A DNA stretch of 6,735 nucleotides, from assembly GCA_029240775.1 (NCBI GenBank), contig JARDZQ010000096.1:1-6735 (forward strand), written 5' to 3'. Positions 6,221-6,735 of the stretch are shown here, one piece after another. The DNA comes from Rubrobacteraceae bacterium. Its GTDB lineage: Bacteria; Actinomycetota; Rubrobacteria; Rubrobacterales; Rubrobacteraceae. A model generated the notes under the pieces. The model saw only the letters and a list, made by a program, of their open reading frames with translations. It had not been told where the DNA came from and did not search any database. The position numbers were made by a program, and so were the translations under genes. Within the stretch, counting starts at the first letter, position 1, and the number at the start of each line of letters is the position of its first letter.

Positions 6221-6735
6221 GCCAGCTCGCCGAAGATCCCGAGCAGCGACTCGCCGGCGCAGCTCAGGCGGTAGTAGACCCTCTTGCCGTTGCGGTGCGG
6301 CTCGACAAGCCCGGCCGCCTTGAGCCGCGAGAGGTGGGCGGAGACGGCGGCCGGGCTCAGCCGCAGTCGCCTGGCGAGCTCGGTCGTGGTAGTCGGTACG
6401 AGTAGATTCTTGATTACGGACGCCCGGCCGGATCCCAGGGCGGCCTCCAGCGCCGTCCCGTTAGGTGTCGGCGAGGAGGACGTCCACAGCTTGGCCACCC
6501 CTCGGGGACCGTAGGCGAGGGTAGGTCGGTAGCCAGGCTGGACGAGTACTTCGACGCGGGGCCAGGCGAAGACGCAGGGTACCAGCGTTATCCCGCGCCC
6601 CGCCGGCTCGATGAGCGCCTCGTATTGCTTGTCTAGCTCCAAGGTGCCCGCGCTGTAGCTCGCCTTGGGATGCAAACCGCAGAGGAGGGCCTCCACGCCG
6701 CCTATGGCGAGCGCCTGCCCGCGCTTTATCGTGTC
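6217..6735 (-). CDS. winged-helix transcriptional regulator, ArsR-like with DUF5937-type N-terminus (5' part missing)
   Basis: The minus-strand frame stays open to the window edge, so only the C-terminal 172 residues are present and the true start lies outside. The in-frame GTG at 6696 is therefore probably internal. The last 70 residues form an ArsR-type winged helix. A helix-turn-helix runs from TTTTELARRL through SPAAVSAHLSRLKAAGLV (visible residues 115-144, about 6304-6393), followed by a wing with RNGKRVYYRL. The part before it, with ELDKQYEAL and a run of hydrophobic strand-like residues, resembles the N-terminal domain of actinobacterial regulators of about 320 residues (DUF5937 type). 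Those are ArsR-like but lack the usual metal-binding cysteine motif, and none is seen here. The TAA at 6217-6219 overlaps the convergent phosphatase stop by 4 bases. Its target is unknown. Being convergent, it shares no promoter with the transporter operon. Confidence 0.87.
   Translation of the reverse strand, partial: DTIKRGQALAIGGVEALLCGLHPKASYSAGTLELDKQYEALIEPAGRGITLVPCVFAWPRVEVLVQPGYRPTLAYGPRGVAKLWTSSSPTPNGTALEAALGSGRASVIKNLLVPTTTTELARRLRLSPAAVSAHLSRLKAAGLVEPHRNGKRVYYRLSCAGESLLGIFGELA

Noticed and set aside
6694..6696. GTG at 6696 as the start of the minus-strand regulator
   Set aside because: The frame stays open to the window edge with protein-like sequence, and family members have a longer N-terminal domain, so the start is outside the window.

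Overview
The window looks like GC-rich actinobacterial chromosome. Third codon positions are almost all G or C, AGG is a common arginine codon, ribosome sites are of the GGAGAGG type, and GTG or TTG starts sit beside ATG. The deep-branching, Rubrobacter-like actinobacteria would fit, but that is an inference from composition and gene families, not an identification.

Layout, left to right. Positions 2-4907 (+) form a tightly packed run that looks like one operon: the last codons of an upstream gene; a 77-residue basic, helical protein of unknown function whose GTG start overlaps that gene's stop by 4 bases; a soluble beta-repeat protein of the LiaF-C/DUF4097 ('toastrack') type; a MacB/LolD-type ABC ATPase; and a very large double-FtsX permease that overlaps the ATPase gene by 8 bases. 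At 4955-6220 (+), 47 bases further on, lies a membrane-anchored SpoIIE-type PP2C serine/threonine phosphatase. At 6217-6735 (-) is the 3' part of a winged-helix regulator of the ArsR-like/DUF5937 type. It converges on the phosphatase gene, and the two stop codons overlap by 4 bases.

How the parts may fit together. The ATPase and permease should form one ABC3-superfamily transporter with two large extracytoplasmic domains. Such transporters export peptides, lipids or antibiotics, or do mechanical work on the envelope. The toastrack protein and the 77-residue protein are co-encoded and have no membrane segments, so they are candidates for cytosolic sensing or adaptor parts of the same module. 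The phosphatase is the output enzyme of partner-switching stress pathways, but no anti-sigma-factor kinase or antagonist gene lies in the window, so its target is unknown. The individual families are well known. The least explained parts are the 77-residue protein, the lone toastrack protein with its cysteine cluster, and a possible 17-codon leader ORF in front of the ATPase. There are no RNA genes, mobile elements or CRISPR arrays, and no gene-free stretch longer than about 65 bases.
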